From Candidatus Sumerlaea chitinivorans (lineage in GTDB: Bacteria > Sumerlaeota > Sumerlaeia > Sumerlaeales > Sumerlaeaceae): a stretch of DNA of 64,000 nt. Both the position numbers and the translations under genes were made by a program. The notes beneath the pieces were generated by a model. The model was not told the DNA's origin. It did not search any database and worked only from the letters and a program-made list of their open reading frames with translations. The stretch spans positions 2,244,572 through 2,308,571 of the forward strand of contig CP030759.1 of NCBI GenBank assembly GCA_003290465.1, read 5' to 3'. Shown here one piece after another: positions 1-9,917 of the stretch. Numbering within the stretch: the stretch's first letter is position 1; every line of letters starts with the position of its first letter.

Positions 1-219
1 CGCCCCCGAAGAAGCACCGTGCGTCGGGCTCCGCAGGGTCCAGCCACCACGTTGGACCTGTGATTGTGAATCTTTTTTAGACTGGGGTATGGTTCTTGCC
101 TTTTCCCCAGTTGTGGTGTCTAAAGCATATAAATGGACCAGAGTGTGACCGTTTTTCGGACGGCGCACACCTTGTGCCGCATAAGCTGGGTGAAACTGAC
201 CGAAAAGGTGGGGTAGACC
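1..219. other. left-edge intergenic region
   Basis: No convincing gene. One plus-strand frame is open from base 1 to a TGA at 61-63 (20 codons), so it could be the last residues of a gene cut off by the window edge, but it is too short to assign. An inverted repeat ACTGGGG (81-87) / CCCCAGT (105-111) encloses a 17-base loop. No T-tract follows it on either strand, so it is not an obvious terminator. It may belong to the 5' leader of the lipoprotein gene that starts at 220. Confidence 0.3.
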
Positions 220-3075
220 ATGATGAATAAACCTGATTCCGAAACTTGCGCAACCTGCCGAACTCCACGCCAAGATCGTGCCCTCTCTACGGGGAGCTGC
301 CGCAATTCGAATGCTGAACGCCCCCACGTGCTGCGTTGGATCCTGTGGGCAATCGTCGCAGGGGCCTGCGTTGTCGTGCTGTCAGGTTGTTGGGAAAAAG
401 CGGCGCCTCCTGCTGAGCCGACCGCCGCAGCTCAAGGCGGCAGCGCGCCGCCCCCACCCGAGCCCCTCCGGAACCTGCAGGCGTTTGTCGCAAGCCCGAC
501 CGAGGTATTGCTGGCTTGGGACCCACCAACCACCGGCGTCACCCACTTGACGATTGAACGAAAAACGGGCACCAGCACGGATTTTGTGACGCTTGTGCCG
601 AAATTGCCCGCAAGCGAACCCGACTACCTCGACACCGTCGAGCCCGAAACCGAGTATACGTACCGGGTGTTTGCATGGATGGGAGACGTGCGTAGCCCCC
701 AGCCCGCCGGGCCGGTGACCGTGAAAACCCCACCTCTGCCCCCAGCGCCCCCCGCGTGGATCAAAGCGCAGGCGACGGCTCCCACCCGTGTCGTCGTGAC
801 GTGGGGAGAAGCCCCGCGCGCTAAGAAATTCGCAGTTTTGCGCACCGACGAAGCAACCCGCGAATTCGTCGTCGTCGAAACCGTCGAGGGCAAACAGACC
901 TTTACGGACGAAAACGTGTCCCCCAAGACTCGCTACTGGTACAAAGTCCGGGCAATGAACGACAACCCCGAAACGACCGAATCCAAGACCGTCTCGGTGC
1001 GCACTCCGTCGGCGAAACCTGCACCCGAGCAGGTCCCCACCGCACCGCCCGCCGTCGAGCCGGAGTGGGTCAGTCCTCCGCCACCACCGCCACTCCCCCA
1101 ACCTGAGATTCGCGACGTCAAGATCACCGACGCAGGAGTTCTTCTCCAGTGGCGTGGTCCAACCCGGCGTGGCTACACATACGCCGTCCTGCGCACTTCG
1201 CGCCCCAGCCTCTCCTACTTTGTGCTGGATTACGTCGAGGGCGCGCTAAGCTACGAGGACCGTCGCGTCAACTGCGGTAGCTCCTACTGGTACAAGGTGC
1301 GCCTGTACGCACCCGACGGCCGGTGGACTGAGAGTGATCCCGTTCAGGTTTACGTTCCGGCCCCGTGGGAAGTGGGCCTGCCGACCTTGCCGCCCATCGT
1401 CATCAACCCCCTAGTGGTTGTCGGCACGTTGCCTCCACCACCACCGCCCTCACATCTTGAGATTACAAACGTCACCGAGGACCGAATCGAACTTCGTTGG
1501 CGCCCCGTGCCCTACGCCGAACGCTACTACGTCATGCGAAGCGAGCGGCGCGGCGGGCGTGACTTCCACGTCCATGACGTCGTGTATGGGCGGCCACGTT
1601 ACACCGACCGCGACGTGGAGCCCGACCGTCAATACTGGTATTTCATCCGCGCGTGGAATCCCAACGGCTACGCCGACAGTGAAATCGTGAGCGCACGGAC
1701 GGCGCCTTCGTCGCGCCCGACGCCCACGCCAGCCCCCGAGCCCGAAGCCCCACGCTACGTCCGCGCCACCGCGCTGAGCTCTACGGAAATCAAAATCGAG
1801 TGGGGAGAGGCACACAATGCGACCTCGTTTATGGTTTTGCGAGCGGAGCGCGAGGGTGGCGACTACCTGCCTGTCGAGCGAACGAGCCGATTCTCGGTGG
1901 TGGATTCCGGGCTGAGACCAGACCGTACCTACTTCTACAAAGTGCGCGCGTTCAACGAGACCGGTGCATACGCCGAAAGCCGCACGGTGTCCGCACGCAC
2001 CTTGCCAGCACCCACGCCGACGCCGTCTCCATCACCCACTGCTTCGCCAACCCCGACGCCGACGCCGTCGCCTTCGCCTTCACCAACGGCAACGCCCACG
2101 CCAACGCCGGCGCCAACCCCATCACCGACCGCAACGCCAGAACCCACGGTAACTCCCACGCCAACGGCTTCGCCGAGTCCGACGGAATCGCCGGCGCCGA
2201 GCCCAACGCCCGAGCCGTCCCCAACAGCTACCCCTACGCCGACACCGACGCCGGAACCCTCGCCAAGTCCCACGCCGACGCGCACCCCACGGCCGCGCCC
2301 AACTCCGACGCCCGAGCCTACGCCGGCTCCTACGGCGACGCCGGAGCCCTCGCCTGTGCCAACAGCGACACCGACTGCAACCCCAGAGCCGACGCCCACA
2401 AGCACGCCGACGCCGGAGCCATCTCCGAGCCCAACCCCAACGCGAACTCCAAGACCGCGGCCGACCATCACTCCGCCACCGGAGCCCACCCCTCCTGAGC
2501 CAACAGTCACCCCAACGCGCACGCCTCGGCCACGTCCAACACGTCCGCCATTCTTGACACCGACGCAGGGGCCATCGCTGACTCCAGTCGCACCCAAAAT
2601 CCCCATGACCCCTGAGCCGGCCCAGCCCGTGGAGTCCCCAGCTCCCACGGCCACTGATGCCAGCGAGACCCGCCACCAACCGCGAGAGCGCATAGAGAAT
2701 CGTTCGAGGACGCTCGAGACGCTGCGCACGCGGGAAAGTGTGCGCCCGACCGTTACCTCAACTCGGAAAATCGAGCAGGTGCCCGCGGAACCCACGGTTC
2801 GGCCGATCGCGGTAAACGAAGCGACGCCCGTGCAAGGGACGTCTGGGGTAAACCCCTCGAGGGATCGCCAAGAGCTCTTGCGCACCGTCCGGCAACGGCA
2901 ATTGGAGCGCGCGACACCCACACCGACTCCGCCCCCGGGAAGCACAATCCCCGATCGCGTGCGCGCAATCCGCGAACAGCGTGGAGTGCGAACCCCAGCT
3001 CAAACGGCCAAGCCAGAAATTCAAGCGACCGCAACTCCCTCGCCGACACCTCCATCCGTGGAAACCACGCCGTAG
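220..3075 (+). CDS. multi-Fn3 lipoprotein with Pro/Thr-rich stalk
   Basis: Predicted cell-surface or periplasmic lipoprotein of 951 residues. A hydrophobic segment near residues 40-56 ends in a lipobox (VVLSGC), so the mature chain should be lipidated at that cysteine. Five fibronectin type III-like units follow at about residues 83-170, 171-262, 295-380, 410-495 and 508-595. They show the usual W near the start and Y-W/Y-Y-K-V-R strands near the end. Residues from about 596 to 800 are a low-complexity stalk of P-T-P, P-S-P and P-E-P repeats with the block [11 protein letters not shown] repeated. The last ~150 residues are Arg/Thr-rich with no recognised fold. There is no catalytic signature, so an adhesive or structural role is inferred. 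The SD-like GGTGGGG lies before ATG 220, and ATG 223 is equally possible. The stop is TAG. Confidence 0.8.
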   Translation: MMNKPDSETCATCRTPRQDRALSTGSCRNSNAERPHVLRWILWAIVAGACVVVLSGCWEKAAPPAEPTAAAQGGSAPPPPEPLRNLQAFVASPTEVLLAWDPPTTGVTHLTIERKTGTSTDFVTLVPKLPASEPDYLDTVEPETEYTYRVFAWMGDVRSPQPAGPVTVKTPPLPPAPPAWIKAQATAPTRVVVTWGEAPRAKKFAVLRTDEATREFVVVETVEGKQTFTDENVSPKTRYWYKVRAMNDNPETTESKTVSVRTPSAKPAPEQVPTAPPAVEPEWVSPPPPPPLPQPEIRDVKITDAGVLLQWRGPTRRGYTYAVLRTSRPSLSYFVLDYVEGALSYEDRRVNCGSSYWYKVRLYAPDGRWTESDPVQVYVPAPWEVGLPTLPPIVINPLVVVGTLPPPPPPSHLEITNVTEDRIELRWRPVPYAERYYVMRSERRGGRDFHVHDVVYGRPRYTDRDVEPDRQYWYFIRAWNPNGYADSEIVSARTAPSSRPTPTPAPEPEAPRYVRATALSSTEIKIEWGEAHNATSFMVLRAEREGGDYLPVERTSRFSVVDSGLRPDRTYFYKVRAFNETGAYAESRTVSARTLPAPTPTPSPSPTASPTPTPTPSPSPSPTATPTPTPAPTPSPTATPEPTVTPTPTASPSPTESPAPSPTPEPSPTATPTPTPTPEPSPSPTPTRTPRPRPTPTPEPTPAPTATPEPSPVPTATPTATPEPTPTSTPTPEPSPSPTPTRTPRPRPTITPPPEPTPPEPTVTPTRTPRPRPTRPPFLTPTQGPSLTPVAPKIPMTPEPAQPVESPAPTATDASETRHQPRERIENRSRTLETLRTRESVRPTVTSTRKIEQVPAEPTVRPIAVNEATPVQGTSGVNPSRDRQELLRTVRQRQLERATPTPTPPPGSTIPDRVRAIREQRGVRTPAQTAKPEIQATATPSPTPPSVETTP
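2005..2560 (+). repeat. Pro/Thr-rich low-complexity coding repeat
   Basis: This segment of the lipoprotein gene consists almost entirely of degenerate CCG-ACG-CC-type codon repeats encoding P-T/P-S/P-E dipeptides. A longer block encoding [16 protein letters not shown] occurs twice, with a third shortened copy. Because all frames stay open, it throws up long spurious frames on both strands, which should be ignored. Length variation between strains would be expected here. Confidence 0.8.
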
Positions 3076-3139
3076 CTTGTTAGGGCGAGAGGTGCACCGT
3101 GGCTGAAAGCGCTCCGCAAGCTTTGGCGCACAGTTTACG

Positions 3140-3169
3140 TTGACGCCTTAGCTGCAGCGTGTGCATACT
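3140..3169 (+). promoter_or_regulatory. possible sigma-70-type promoter for the kinase gene
   Basis: TTGACG (3140-3145) and CATACT (3164-3169) are separated by 18 bases, matching 5 of 6 and 4 of 6 positions of the classical -35 and -10 boxes. A start site near 3176 would leave a very short leader before the ATG at 3189, whose GGAG lies at 3177-3180. The match is by eye and the organism's sigma-factor preference is unknown. Confidence 0.3.
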
Positions 3170-3188
3170 CTGATTCGGAGAGCTACCG

Positions 3189-4766
3189 ATGACTGAGATG
3201 CGGCCGGATTCCGAAAGCGGCGGGCTGAAAATCGAAACTCGAACCATTGGCCGCTACACGGTAGTGCGTTCGCTCGGACGCGGCGGCATGGGGGAAGTGC
3301 TCAAGGCGATTGACCACGTCCACAACCGCCACGTCGCCCTCAAAGTGCTGGACGCGGAAGCCTATCGCGATCCCGAAGCGCTCCGTCGCTTCGAGCGGGA
3401 AGCGCGCAGCGCCATGGCGCTCGATCACCCAAACATCGCACACATCTACGGCATTGAGCACGACCAACGCGGACGCCCTTTCATCGTCATGGAGTATATC
3501 GAAGGTGAACCCCTCGACCGCTTCGCACGCGGTGGCGTTCAGGTGCCCTTCTCTCAGCTTGTGGACTTTGTCATTCAGGCGGCCAAGGGTCTGCAATGCG
3601 CCTACCGCCACTCCATTATCCACCGGGATATCAAGCCCTCGAACCTACTTGTCACGAATGACTTTGTGGTGAAGATCATCGATTTTGGCCTCGCGAAGTC
3701 GCTGTGGGATCAGTCGTTTCTCACTGCGACGGGGATGGTGGTGGGCACGCCTCGCTACATCCCGCCCGAACAGGCAATGGGCCGCACGGTGGATCATCGC
3801 TCGGATATCTATTCGTTGGGCGCAACGTTCTACGAACTCGTCACGCACCAATGCCCTTTCGATGGCGACACACCCATGGCCATCATGCTCAAGCACATCA
3901 ACGCCCCGCTCGTGCCCCCCTATATGATCAACCCGCAGGTGCCCGGCGACATCAGCGAGATCATCTGCCGCATGATGGCCAAGGATCCGAACGAGCGCTA
4001 TCAGGACTATGAGTCACTTCTCCAAGACCTTGAGGCAGCAAAGCTCCACCGATTGGCAAAGGAGCGCCGAACACATCCCCAGCATGGTGCCGATGAGACT
4101 GTGGCACCCACCGTTCTACTCGACGAGTTAGCGGAGAGCAACGTGGGCGGCTCGCACGCCCCCACGACAGGGTATCTCTCCGAGGGAATTGTGAACATCG
4201 AGCCCAACGAGCTGCCCGAGGCGCCTCCGCCCTCGCGAGCCCGAATCTACATTCTATCGCTTATCGCGCTTTTTGTCCTTGCGATCGTCGTGGTCACTGC
4301 GCTCCGGCAGGTCGAGGACACTCCTGATCGCCAACCCTCGTGGCTCGCTCTCCGGATCCGTGAGTGGGTCCAAGGGAGCCGCAAAAGCGAGTCGCGTACC
4401 GTGGAGGACGTCATCCGCGAGGATAACGAACGCATCCAGCAAACGGTTCAGCGGATGGAGGGGCTTGCGGTGCGGGCGCTCGAATATAAACGTCAAAATG
4501 CCGGCCGCTTGCCGACCGCACGTGAACTCGTGCGCGCCGGCGTGATTCAGGAAGCTGATGCCGTGGATGGTTGGGGGCACCCTCTCTTGATCACCTCCGA
4601 AGAAGGCGGGAAAATTGTCGCCACTGGGCGAGATGGGATCGAGCGAACCAGCGATGACTTCGTGCTTCCCCTCATGGGAGGCACACGCATCATCCCGCCC
4701 CCGCTCTCCCAGAGCGATGCCGCTATCCTCGCTCAAGAGCGAGAGGGGCAGAGCGCCAGCAAATAA
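3189..4766 (+). CDS. membrane Ser/Thr protein kinase with pseudopilin-like C-terminal domain
   Basis: PknB-type eukaryotic-like kinase of 525 residues that should phosphorylate protein Ser/Thr in the cytoplasm. The kinase domain spans about residues 22-285 and contains the glycine loop LGRGGMGEV, the VALKVL lysine, the catalytic loop HRDIKPSN, DFGLA, and TPRYIPPEQ in the activation segment. A single membrane helix lies at about 351-370. The ~150-residue region beyond it would be extracytoplasmic. It contains a stretch (about 425-495) resembling the C-terminal part of type II secretion major pseudopilins: a helix ending in N-A-G-R-L-P-T, then D-x-W-G-H-P-L and an acidic G-R-D-G...D-D end. The sensor is therefore pseudopilin-like instead of the usual PASTA repeats. 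That assignment is by pattern only. SD GGAG lies 8 bases before the ATG. Confidence 0.88.
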   Translation: MTEMRPDSESGGLKIETRTIGRYTVVRSLGRGGMGEVLKAIDHVHNRHVALKVLDAEAYRDPEALRRFEREARSAMALDHPNIAHIYGIEHDQRGRPFIVMEYIEGEPLDRFARGGVQVPFSQLVDFVIQAAKGLQCAYRHSIIHRDIKPSNLLVTNDFVVKIIDFGLAKSLWDQSFLTATGMVVGTPRYIPPEQAMGRTVDHRSDIYSLGATFYELVTHQCPFDGDTPMAIMLKHINAPLVPPYMINPQVPGDISEIICRMMAKDPNERYQDYESLLQDLEAAKLHRLAKERRTHPQHGADETVAPTVLLDELAESNVGGSHAPTTGYLSEGIVNIEPNELPEAPPPSRARIYILSLIALFVLAIVVVTALRQVEDTPDRQPSWLALRIREWVQGSRKSESRTVEDVIREDNERIQQTVQRMEGLAVRALEYKRQNAGRLPTARELVRAGVIQEADAVDGWGHPLLITSEEGGKIVATGRDGIERTSDDFVLPLMGGTRIIPPPLSQSDAAILAQEREGQSASK

Positions 4767-4794
4767 CGCATCTCCCCCGTTTTCCACTTTCCCC

Positions 4795-6246
4795 TCACTC
4801 CTTGCGCCTGAGCACCACCATCTCGAATCCATCCCACTGCGGAAAGTGGGGCCATGTACGCACAAAACCGTCTGGAGAAGTGAGACGCTGGAGAAGTTGG
4901 GCTATTGGGGCGTCTGGCTCGCCTCTCGCGGCCGCTTCGGTCGCAACCGACCGAATCCCAACCGATTCTTGCGCACGTTCCGCCGACGGCGGCGCCACCG
5001 CAAATTCGGGATGACGCTCCAGAAACCTTAGGACGACCTCCGCATTTTCAGTATCCATGGGCGAGCACGTAGCATAGACCATCCTGCCACCGGGCCCCAC
5101 CAAGCGGGCAGCCAGATCGAGGACCTCCTCTTGCACACGCGCAAACCGCGCCAAATGGGCGGGCGTGATCCGCCAGCGGATCTCCGGGTGACGCCGAATT
5201 GTCCCCAAGGCCGAACACGGCGCATCCACGAGCACAGCGTCGAACGCTTGCGCCTGCTGCTCCGCCACTGCCCGCACTCGCTCATAGTCCCAGATTTCCA
5301 CATTCGGGGAGCCTAACCGCGCCACGTTCTCGCGAACAAGCTCCAGCCGCTCCGCGTCCTGATCCGTAGCCACGACCTGCACCTGCCCGCCCGCAAGCTC
5401 GGCCAAATGGGTCGTCTTCCCCCCGGGCGCGGCGCAAAGGTCGAGAATGCGCTCACCCGCTTGCGGCATCACCACGTGGGCAACGAACTGGCTCGCACAA
5501 TCCTGAACATAGAAGAATCCATCCCGGAATTCGGGGGTCGCCACTGCGCGCGAAATCAGCGAGGGATCCGGAAGAACAACCGCCGACGGTAGCTCCGGGC
5601 AAGGACTCGCCTGAATCTGGTGACGTTGCAGTCGCTCGATAAGCTCACGCGCTGAACATTTCAGAATGTTGACCCGCAGCGTGGTCACCGGTTCGTCTCC
5701 GAGCGTCGCGAGCAACTCGCGCGTGGGCGCCTCCCCATACTTGCGCAGGAAAAGCCGCACAAGGAACTCTGGGACAGACCACCGCGCGGATAAGTAGCGA
5801 ACTGGGTCGCGTGCCTCCGGTTCGCGCGGCTGCTCCTGCGACACGATCTTCCGCGCCACCGCGTTCAGAAATCGCAACTCGCCCTCTCTCAGCCGAAAAA
5901 CTCGCCGTCCAAGCTCCACCGTTTCATGGACAATTGCGTGGGGCGGGATGCGATCAAACAAAAACCGTTGGGCTGCCGCCAACCGCAGCAACACCCGCAC
6001 TGGCGGTTTAACTTGGGTTGGCGCAATGCGCAAGAATGGTCTATACTGCACGTCGAGGTACGAGGCGTATCGAAGGACAGCCAAAGCAAGCGCCGCCGCG
6101 AGCCGACGGTCCCGGTCGTCGAGCCCTAAGCGTGTGGCCTGATGGTCGAGAAGGGCTTGCAGCTCACGGTCGGGAGCTTCCGCCAGCTCCAGCAGAATCA
6201 AACAGGCGGCGGTGCGGCCGGGCGAAATCCCGTGTAGATCATTCAT
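4795..6246 (-). CDS. rsmB: 16S rRNA (cytosine-5)-methyltransferase RsmB
   Basis: SAM-dependent m5C methyltransferase of the RsmB/NOL1-NOP2-sun family, which modifies C967 of 16S rRNA. The N-terminal ~140 residues are a NusB-like helical domain. The catalytic domain shows the SAM-binding motif DLCAAPGGKT, then DAPCSALGTIRRHPEIRW with the motif IV cysteine, and YATCSPMDTEN with the motif VI nucleophile cysteine. I prefer the ATG at 6246 (483 residues), which has AAGG 8 bases upstream. An in-frame ATG at 6264 lacks such a site. The gene converges on the Ser/Thr kinase gene, with 28 bases between the stops. Confidence 0.9.
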   Translation of the reverse strand: MNDLHGISPGRTAACLILLELAEAPDRELQALLDHQATRLGLDDRDRRLAAALALAVLRYASYLDVQYRPFLRIAPTQVKPPVRVLLRLAAAQRFLFDRIPPHAIVHETVELGRRVFRLREGELRFLNAVARKIVSQEQPREPEARDPVRYLSARWSVPEFLVRLFLRKYGEAPTRELLATLGDEPVTTLRVNILKCSARELIERLQRHQIQASPCPELPSAVVLPDPSLISRAVATPEFRDGFFYVQDCASQFVAHVVMPQAGERILDLCAAPGGKTTHLAELAGGQVQVVATDQDAERLELVRENVARLGSPNVEIWDYERVRAVAEQQAQAFDAVLVDAPCSALGTIRRHPEIRWRITPAHLARFARVQEEVLDLAARLVGPGGRMVYATCSPMDTENAEVVLRFLERHPEFAVAPPSAERAQESVGIRSVATEAAARGEPDAPIAQLLQRLTSPDGFVRTWPHFPQWDGFEMVVLRRKE

Positions 6247-6393
6247 GCTGCTTGCCTTGCGCATTCATTTTGGTGCGTCTCGATCTCTAAATCACGACTT
6301 TGCGCTTGCACTCAAAAGTTCAAACTGTGAAAAAATTTCACTAAGAATCCATTCGCGGTGGTAAATGGATTCTGTCGCGTCGGAGGTTTAACC

Positions 6394-7503
6394 ATGTCAT
6401 TTTTACGAAATCCAATTTATCTGACGCGGCTCTTCTTTGTGCTGATCACCACACTGGTCGGCTACTGGGTTGGCCGCGTACAAGTTCCAAGCCGCGGCCT
6501 CGACTATTCCATCGTTGCCTTTTGCTTAGCCAACATCTTGGTCCTTGTCGAGGTCTCCACCAACCTTATTTCTTCGAAGAAGATTCTCGTCTCGGCGGTG
6601 GGACTGCTTTTTGGTCTCGTCATTGCGTGGTTCATTTATCCAACCATCCCCCCCAGCATCTTCGGCACCGATATCGAGCTCGGTCAGCTGCAAGCACGCA
6701 TTTTGTGCAATTTGATATTTGGCTACCTTGGCATTATCCTGGCGGTGAAGCATGCCAACCGCTTTAGCTTCTCGCGGCTGAACTTCATCATGGCGTCGCC
6801 GAGCGAAATTGCCCGCATCCTCGACACGAGCGTCATCGTAGATGGCCGTATCAAGGAGCTCATTGCTTCGAATTTCCTTCAAGGCAACTTCCTCGTTCCG
6901 GAATTCGTACTGGATGAACTCCAGCGCATTGCCGATTCCGCGGACCCGAAGAAGCGCGCGCGGGGGCGTCGCGGCCTTGATATGCTCGACGAGATCAAAG
7001 ACGTCACGCCCCGGCTCGCGATCTGGGAAAAGGACTATCCCGATATCAAGGACGTGGACCACAAACTCATTGCATTGGCGAAGGAAATCGGCGGTGAGCT
7101 CGTGACCAACGATTACAACCTCCAAAAAGTCGCCCAGCTCCACAAGGTGCGTGTCCTCAACATCAATGAGCTCGCGAACCTGCTCAAGCCGTCGGTCTTC
7201 GTGGGTGAAACCCTCACCCTCTTTATTTCTCGCGAAGGTAAGGAGCCACACCAAGGTGTCGGCTATTTGGAGGACGGCACGATGGTGGTGGTTGAGGAAG
7301 GGCGCTCCAAGATCGGCACCGAGGTGGAACTCATCGTGACCAGCATCCTGCAGACGCCTGCTGGCCGGATGGTCTTCGCCAAGCTTGCCGATCAGCCGCA
7401 GACCCCCGTGGACCTACGCGCAGTGCGCAACTCGCGTCCCGTGGCGCCGCAAACTCCACCTGCCTCCCCCTCGCCACGGGTTGCGGATCGAGTCGAAGAA
7501 TAG
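6394..7503 (+). CDS. PIN-TRAM domain integral membrane protein (YacL family)
   Basis: Membrane-anchored PIN-domain protein of 369 residues. About four hydrophobic helices occupy residues 1-130. A PIN nuclease-like domain begins at RILDTSVIVDGRI, with conserved acidic residues in the D-T-S and V-L-D-E-L motifs and the K-D-V-D-H-K and V-T-N-D-Y segments. A C-terminal TRAM-like RNA-binding domain (about 275-340) is followed by a Pro-rich tail. This is the architecture of Bacillus YacL-type proteins, whose substrate is not settled; RNA binding or cleavage at the membrane is inferred. The ATG at 6394 has GGAGG at 6382-6386. A possible start at 6358 would add 12 unlikely residues. Confidence 0.85.
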   Translation: MSFLRNPIYLTRLFFVLITTLVGYWVGRVQVPSRGLDYSIVAFCLANILVLVEVSTNLISSKKILVSAVGLLFGLVIAWFIYPTIPPSIFGTDIELGQLQARILCNLIFGYLGIILAVKHANRFSFSRLNFIMASPSEIARILDTSVIVDGRIKELIASNFLQGNFLVPEFVLDELQRIADSADPKKRARGRRGLDMLDEIKDVTPRLAIWEKDYPDIKDVDHKLIALAKEIGGELVTNDYNLQKVAQLHKVRVLNINELANLLKPSVFVGETLTLFISREGKEPHQGVGYLEDGTMVVVEEGRSKIGTEVELIVTSILQTPAGRMVFAKLADQPQTPVDLRAVRNSRPVAPQTPPASPSPRVADRVEE

Positions 7504-7581
7504 GACCAACGAGGTCCTGTATTTTCTCCATCGAGTGGTCCGTGGGACCACCACATCTTACTCTTGAAAACGAGACCAGCC

Positions 7582-8340
7582 ATGAGATCTCGGACAAGCC
7601 GACGCAAGTTTCTGCTCACCATTGGAGCCGCAGCACCCGCTCTTGCCGCCGTCACCTCCAACCTGCTCCACGCGGCCGAAGGCACCACCGGTAGCGCCGC
7701 CCAGCAATCGGCGGCCACGGCGTCTACGGGGGGCCCCTTCACCCTGCCACCGCTTGGCTACGCCTACGAGGCGCTCGAGCCAACCATCGACGCCCAAACC
7801 ATGCGCCTCCACCACGGCAAGCACCACGCCGCGTACGTCGAGAACCTCAACAAAGCCATCGCAGCGCATCCGGAGCTTGCCAACTGGAGCCTTGAGAAGC
7901 TGCTGACGAACCTCTCAGCCGTCCCCGCGTCCGCCCAGACCGCAGTGCGGAATCACGGAGGCGGCCACTGGAACCACACCTTTTTCTGGAAACTCATGAC
8001 TCCCGGCGGGGCCAAGCAACCTTCGGGCGAGCTCGCCGACGCCATCCAAAGCACCTTCGGCGACTTTGCGAACTTCAAACGCCTCTTCGAAGAAGCCGGC
8101 GCCAAGGTCTTCGGCTCCGGGTGGGTGTGGCTTGTCCGTACCCCCGAAGGCAAGCTTCAAATCACGACCACCCCAAATCAGGACACGCTGATATCTTCGG
8201 GCCAGACCCCTATTCTCGGCAATGACGTCTGGGAACACGCCTACTATCTGAAATACCAAAACCGCCGTGGCGAGTACCTCAAGGCTTGGTGGAACGTCGT
8301 GAACTGGGACGTCGCAGCCGCAAATTTCGCGCAAAAATAA
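7582..8340 (+). CDS. Tat-exported Mn/Fe superoxide dismutase
   Basis: Iron/manganese-family superoxide dismutase carrying a twin-arginine signal ([10 protein letters not shown] followed by an Ala-rich helix). It should fold in the cytoplasm and act in the periplasm or outside the membrane. Metal ligands are visible in [13 protein letters not shown] and NDVWEHAYY. Gly in GGGH and Gln in TPNQD are features more typical of Mn enzymes than Fe enzymes. The dismutase domain (about residues 52-252) closely resembles the second SOD at 25436-26047. The ATG at 7582 is used; a TTG at 7564 in the same frame is an alternative and would add six residues before the Tat motif. The gene follows the PIN-TRAM gene by 78 bases. 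Confidence 0.92.
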   Translation: MRSRTSRRKFLLTIGAAAPALAAVTSNLLHAAEGTTGSAAQQSAATASTGGPFTLPPLGYAYEALEPTIDAQTMRLHHGKHHAAYVENLNKAIAAHPELANWSLEKLLTNLSAVPASAQTAVRNHGGGHWNHTFFWKLMTPGGAKQPSGELADAIQSTFGDFANFKRLFEEAGAKVFGSGWVWLVRTPEGKLQITTTPNQDTLISSGQTPILGNDVWEHAYYLKYQNRRGEYLKAWWNVVNWDVAAANFAQK

Positions 8341-8516
8341 GGAGGACGCGCCCCCGCGCCGGCTGTGGAGCATCCCCCGATCCTTCCACCTCTCGCCGGC
8401 GACCGCGCGTCTAACAGCACAAACCAAGACAGTGCGGGCCCGACTGCATCACCGCCTGTCCGGCTCGCCGCTGGCGGGTGAAAGCAAAGCCGTGCTTCTG
8501 CGACAGCCTCTGGCGT

Positions 8517-9521
8517 TTAGCTCATCGAAATCTCTGAGCTATCGCCGACGTTCAGCCGCATCATGTTGCCGCAGACCTTAGCATTATCGCTGATGATGGA
8601 GTCCTGCAGGACTATGTTCGTGACCTCGGCGCTTTCGCCGATGATCGAGTTGCGCACGATGCACGAGCGCAAGCTCGTCCCCGCCGAAATGCTCACGTAC
8701 GGCCCGACGATGCTGCTCTCGATCTTCACACTTTCGTCAATCGCCACGGGCATGATGATCACTGACCCCGGATAGCGATCGTTGAGCCGGCCGTACTCCG
8801 CAAAGTCCTGAATTTTGTAGTCGAGCAGATCCCGATTCGTCAGGAGCATCGTCTCCGGCTTTCCGCAATCGTACCACCCCTCGACCATGAACACGCGCAT
8901 CTGCTCGCCCCGTTCGAGCATGAGCTGAAGTGCGTCCGTGAGCTGAATCTCGCCCTTCGTGCGCTTGCCCGAGGCGATGTTCTCGTCCAAGCAGTCGAAG
9001 AGCACTTTCGGGCGGCGAACGAAGTAGAGCCCCACGATTGCCAAGTTGCTGGGCGGAACATCCGGCTTTTCCACCAGCCGCTTAATGTGCCCCGATTTAT
9101 CCAGCTCCACCACACCGAACCTGCGCGGATCCTCCACCTTCTTTACCCCGATGGCCGTCTCCTCGCCTTCGATCACGCTCGCCAAGTCCGCTTTGAAGAT
9201 CGTATCGCCCAGCACGATGAGCACAGCTTCGTCCTCGTAGTGGTAGGGCTTGGCCAGACTAATGGCATGGCCGAGCCCCAGCATTTCCTCTTGCTCCACG
9301 AAATTCGTGCGGAATTTCACTGTCCGCTCCACATATTCGCGGATCATCTCTCCCTTGTAGCCCACGATGAACGTCACTTCCTCGATCCCCAATTCCGTTA
9401 GGTCATCGAGGATATGCCCAAGAATCGGCTTACCGGCGACCGGCAGCAGGACTTTCGGCGCCGTGTAGGTGTGGGGACGCAAACGCGTGCCAATCCCCGC
9501 CACTGGAACGATTGCTTTCAT
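8517..9521 (-). CDS. sugar-phosphate nucleotidyltransferase with left-handed beta-helix tail
   Basis: Nucleotidyltransferase of 334 residues that should make an NDP-sugar from a sugar-1-phosphate and NTP. The signature GIGTRLRPHT with K-V-L-L-P-V near the N-terminus and the LGDTIF metal-binding segment define the family (RmlA/GalU/archaeal glucose-1-phosphate thymidylyltransferase type). From about residue 245, short hexapeptide-like turns (SVIIMPVAIDES, VGPYVSISAG, RNSIIGESAEV) indicate a left-handed beta-helix for regulation or oligomerisation. The exact sugar and nucleotide cannot be read from motifs. It stands alone on the minus strand. A role in surface polysaccharide precursor supply is inferred from envelope genes elsewhere in the window. 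Confidence 0.85.
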   Translation of the reverse strand: MKAIVPVAGIGTRLRPHTYTAPKVLLPVAGKPILGHILDDLTELGIEEVTFIVGYKGEMIREYVERTVKFRTNFVEQEEMLGLGHAISLAKPYHYEDEAVLIVLGDTIFKADLASVIEGEETAIGVKKVEDPRRFGVVELDKSGHIKRLVEKPDVPPSNLAIVGLYFVRRPKVLFDCLDENIASGKRTKGEIQLTDALQLMLERGEQMRVFMVEGWYDCGKPETMLLTNRDLLDYKIQDFAEYGRLNDRYPGSVIIMPVAIDESVKIESSIVGPYVSISAGTSLRSCIVRNSIIGESAEVTNIVLQDSIISDNAKVCGNMMRLNVGDSSEISMS

Positions 9522-9917
9522 GCTCCTCGCCTCAATCAGAGAATAATGCGCGATCCCGCGAAAACGATCTCACCGAATCGCACCTTGACGCTCATCCAAC
9601 GCTGAGGCGCCACGCAAGCACGTTTTCGCGCAATCGATGTCCTGTCCCCAGTCGTCTCGCATCCCAGCCTCGGGGGCCGCCCTCCTCTCCCACTATCACG
9701 GCCCAACACCGCTGGCACGTTGCGCCCCGCACTTAGCCACTTTCAGTCAGCTCGCGCCACCTTCCTACCGCCCCCGACCCAACACCACGGACGCGCTCAT
9801 GAGTGCATGTGAAAAAAGTCGCGAATAAGTCACATTCCTCGTTGACTTTTCGACGTGTGGGGTCCAGAGGCCAGCTATTCTACTTTCTGACAAAATTAGC
9901 CTTGGAGTGAGCGAACC
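9522..9917. other. intergenic region between divergent genes
   Basis: About 400 bases between the divergently transcribed nucleotidyltransferase and porin genes. I see no gene. TTGACT at 9842-9847 and TATTCT at 9876-9881 look like promoter boxes but are 28 bases apart, too far for one sigma-70 promoter. The promoter for the porin gene is presumably here but I cannot place it. Confidence 0.4.

Noticed and set aside
81-111. Terminator at ACTGGGG/CCCCAGT
   Set aside because: No T-tract follows on either strand and the loop is 17 bases long.
9842-9881. Sigma-70 promoter before the porin
   Set aside because: The TTGACT and TATTCT boxes are separated by 28 bases, well outside the usual 16-18.
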